Shown here piece by piece: positions 23,501 through 24,013 of a DNA stretch of 24,013 nt; position 1 is the first letter of the stretch; the number at the start of each line of letters is the position of its first letter. The stretch lies in contig JACQKJ010000070.1 in the NCBI GenBank assembly GCA_016204595.1, forward strand, positions 1 through 24,013. Direction: 5' to 3'. Made by a program: the position numbers and the translations under genes. Below the pieces are notes generated by a model. It saw only the letters and a list, made by a program, of their open reading frames with translations. It was not told where the DNA came from and searched no databases. This DNA is from Candidatus Komeilibacteria bacterium. GTDB lineage: Bacteria; Patescibacteriota; Patescibacteriia; UBA1558; 2-01-FULL-52-15.

Positions 23501-24013
23501 GTTGGAAGTCGGAAATCAAGGTCAATATAACTCAATTGCCATACCTGCAGATAACTTGCCGGTGGTCAGCTTTCTGAACGGGGGGGGAGGCGGACCCTCT
23601 AAGCTTGGCATCGTGAAATGCAGTTTGCCAAATTGCAGCGATATCAGCGCTAATACGATCAGTAATGCGTCGTTTGGTGTGTCGCAAAGCGTGGGTTCAT
23701 GGACGTCTATAGCCATTGCACCGGACAACGGATATCCGGTTATCATCCACCAGGACGACTCCGACAAAGATCTGGAGTTTGTAAAGTGCTATAACGCGGC
23801 ATGCTCAAGTTCTTCAGGATACTGCGACCTTGACAGTGAGTGTCCGGCAGGCAATGTTTGTGTTGCCAATAGCTGCCAGGGCTATCGAGCGACCACTATT
23901 TTCAGCTCCGGCAATCTTGGCACCCACGGATCAATCGCCATTGGCAACGACGGCTATCCGGTTATGAGTTTTTACGCGGGCGATGCGTATCCTGCATACC
24001 CTGCATTCGACCG
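20532..24013 (+). CDS. Giant YGVYG-plus-CX4C-repeat surface protein 3 (3' end outside window)
   Basis: The frame is open from ATG 20532 to the window edge, at least 1160 codons. A hydrophobic segment (about 18-40) precedes VWAQVWTPPQ. Residues about 100-360 carry YG-type turns (RYGAYGYADG, FQGPVGI, KGVYGLTDGGYG, KHGIYGTGGKYAGYFDG) as in the two upstream proteins. From about 365 there are 14 units of 51-74 residues, each with a DG-x-P-V-I-S-Y core at residues 380, 434, 498, 552, 612, 668, 721, 795, 846, 899, 954, 1010, 1069 and 1143. Each of the first 13 is followed by C-x4-C, for example KCGNADC. A Cys-rich insert (CDLDSECPAGNVCVANSC) lies before unit 14. Beta-propeller-like blades are likely; ligand unknown. 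Confidence 0.88.
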   Translation, partial: MKQRRTYTFLKSSVRPWIIRGLSFGIVVAVSFSAGRFLVWAQVWTPPQDQPPINNAGQPPTVANSADLLRKSPTTLQTMQGSLKGAVVSSVPVELGDPATQKISIFARNSYTAPAYPSGTIGVSAYAASTRYGAYGYADGTGINYGVMGQAGTSGNAAVFQGPVGINTNGTALGRLSVARGVTVEGGFSCLESAGCVIPSNTMAITANNPSGGTAVYGFSSTLPGIAINLDSSAGLRVSGYASLSGAGIAGYGIDGFYAKASGSDNLDRYNGIEGYAVTPGATDSFALRKGVYGLTDGGYGNKASYGGANPFDFAAGVRACVKNSTGVIQNKHGIYGTGGKYAGYFDGDPGVCTATDAVVVDAGGADFYGDHAIAADGTPIAAYFVAGVKDLRIAKCGRADCVNNPPGSTVLTTVDTSIAGYGPSIIVPSDGKPIVSYTAETSVNNFALKVLKCGLPDCSDTTSTPYPTGPGNKITIVYPSNVRNSRTSIGIGSDGFPVIAFSDNDLKFMKCRTADCSDTNAASPTGNITRTLDTTGVLMIPSVAVPPDGKPVISYYESQAQDLYVAKCGDSTCDPLNENFKKTKVHGESGGGSADIGDRSDITIRPGGNLPMISYLYGTKVGIMTCGLADCSDTNAASPTGNQISIIDYPLAFDANTSIIVAPNGTPRVAYVAVLSAPDELVYVICNNLTCSSYTVLYPDTDTDEEGYDVSAVLHPDGAVTMSYFNASVADLKILYCGDDLCETTYCIAPVTDAGNVMIAGGATTCTDPSINLLDGPDGVGTYTSIRVRANGNPVISYHDDDNGNLKIALCSDPACIGKTIKTLDPSVSDVGWFTSLAITTDDKPVVAYFDGGTNQNLMLAKCNEFDCSTPVTPRVVDSSGDVGRNASLELRQPGNIPIISYQDNTVDATPAGLKLVICGNDICTSGNIFRSLDTVSTAGWYTSLALDTDGLPVVSYHDVGGVRVLKVAKCGNADCSSGNTVVQVVPKPLEVGNQGQYNSIAIPADNLPVVSFLNGGGGGPSKLGIVKCSLPNCSDISANTISNASFGVSQSVGSWTSIAIAPDNGYPVIIHQDDSDKDLEFVKCYNAACSSSSGYCDLDSECPAGNVCVANSCQGYRATTIFSSGNLGTHGSIAIGNDGYPVMSFYAGDAYPAYPAFD
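22073..22111 (+). repeat. Exact 39-bp repeat inside surface gene 3, copy 1
   Basis: Identical to 22418-22456, 345 bp (115 codons) apart and in the same frame, encoding ADCSDTNAASPTG in both places. Neighbouring units have diverged at the DNA level, so this identity suggests recent duplication or gene conversion. Confidence 0.9.
22418..22456 (+). repeat. Exact 39-bp repeat inside surface gene 3, copy 2
   Basis: Second copy of the repeat at 22073-22111. It lies two units downstream, so the spacing corresponds to two repeat units rather than one. Confidence 0.9.

Overview
The window is about half G+C, gene-dense and bacterial. It has an encoded-CCA tRNA-Ser, sigma70-like promoters (TTGACA / TATAAT with 16-17 bp spacers), intrinsic terminators and coding on both strands. 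Most genes lack a Shine-Dalgarno sequence. Together with small multispanning membrane proteins, a lemA-htpX-clpC-comF cluster, low-complexity intergenic spacers and large secreted YGVYG-repeat proteins, this suggests a Patescibacteria (Candidate Phyla Radiation) genome. That placement is inference; a phylogeny of GroEL or ClpC would settle it.

Layout. (1) 1-2060: the end of groES, then groEL, closed by a strong terminator. (2) 2058-6147: a promoter followed by four tightly spaced plus-strand genes: an acidic-tailed membrane protein, a DUF4870/Tic20-like membrane protein, phosphoenolpyruvate synthase, and a polytopic membrane protein. (3) 6146-7083: a minus-strand cupin-like gene and tRNA-Ser(GGA), fired from back-to-back promoters and bounded by terminators. 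(4) 7082-10403: an accessory block that looks different from its surroundings. A Fic-family enzyme and a SWIM zinc-finger protein are encoded 2 nt apart on the minus strand, behind a promoter that overlaps a 23-bp near-perfect palindrome. Next come a possible structured RNA, a DUF1599-like gene with a consensus ribosome site, and an A+T-rich Nudix hydrolase. A 33-bp imperfect direct repeat brackets the RNA, DUF1599-like and Nudix part. (5) 10419-12374: a GT4 and a GT2 glycosyltransferase. (6) 12373-12660: non-coding repeats, including three related palindromic elements. (7) 12663-17489, minus strand: lemA, htpX, clpC and comF (membrane and protein quality control, DNA uptake), with a 105-bp MITE-like element between lemA and htpX whose edge supplies part of the htpX promoter. 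(8) 17587-18102, minus: a small anchored protein. (9) 18124 to the right edge: an operon of three paralogous surface proteins; the third runs out of the window and carries 14 repeat units, 13 of which contain a CX4C pair.

The least explained parts are the Fic-SWIM pair with its operator, the candidate RNA and repeat-bracketed cassette beside it, and the three-gene surface operon.
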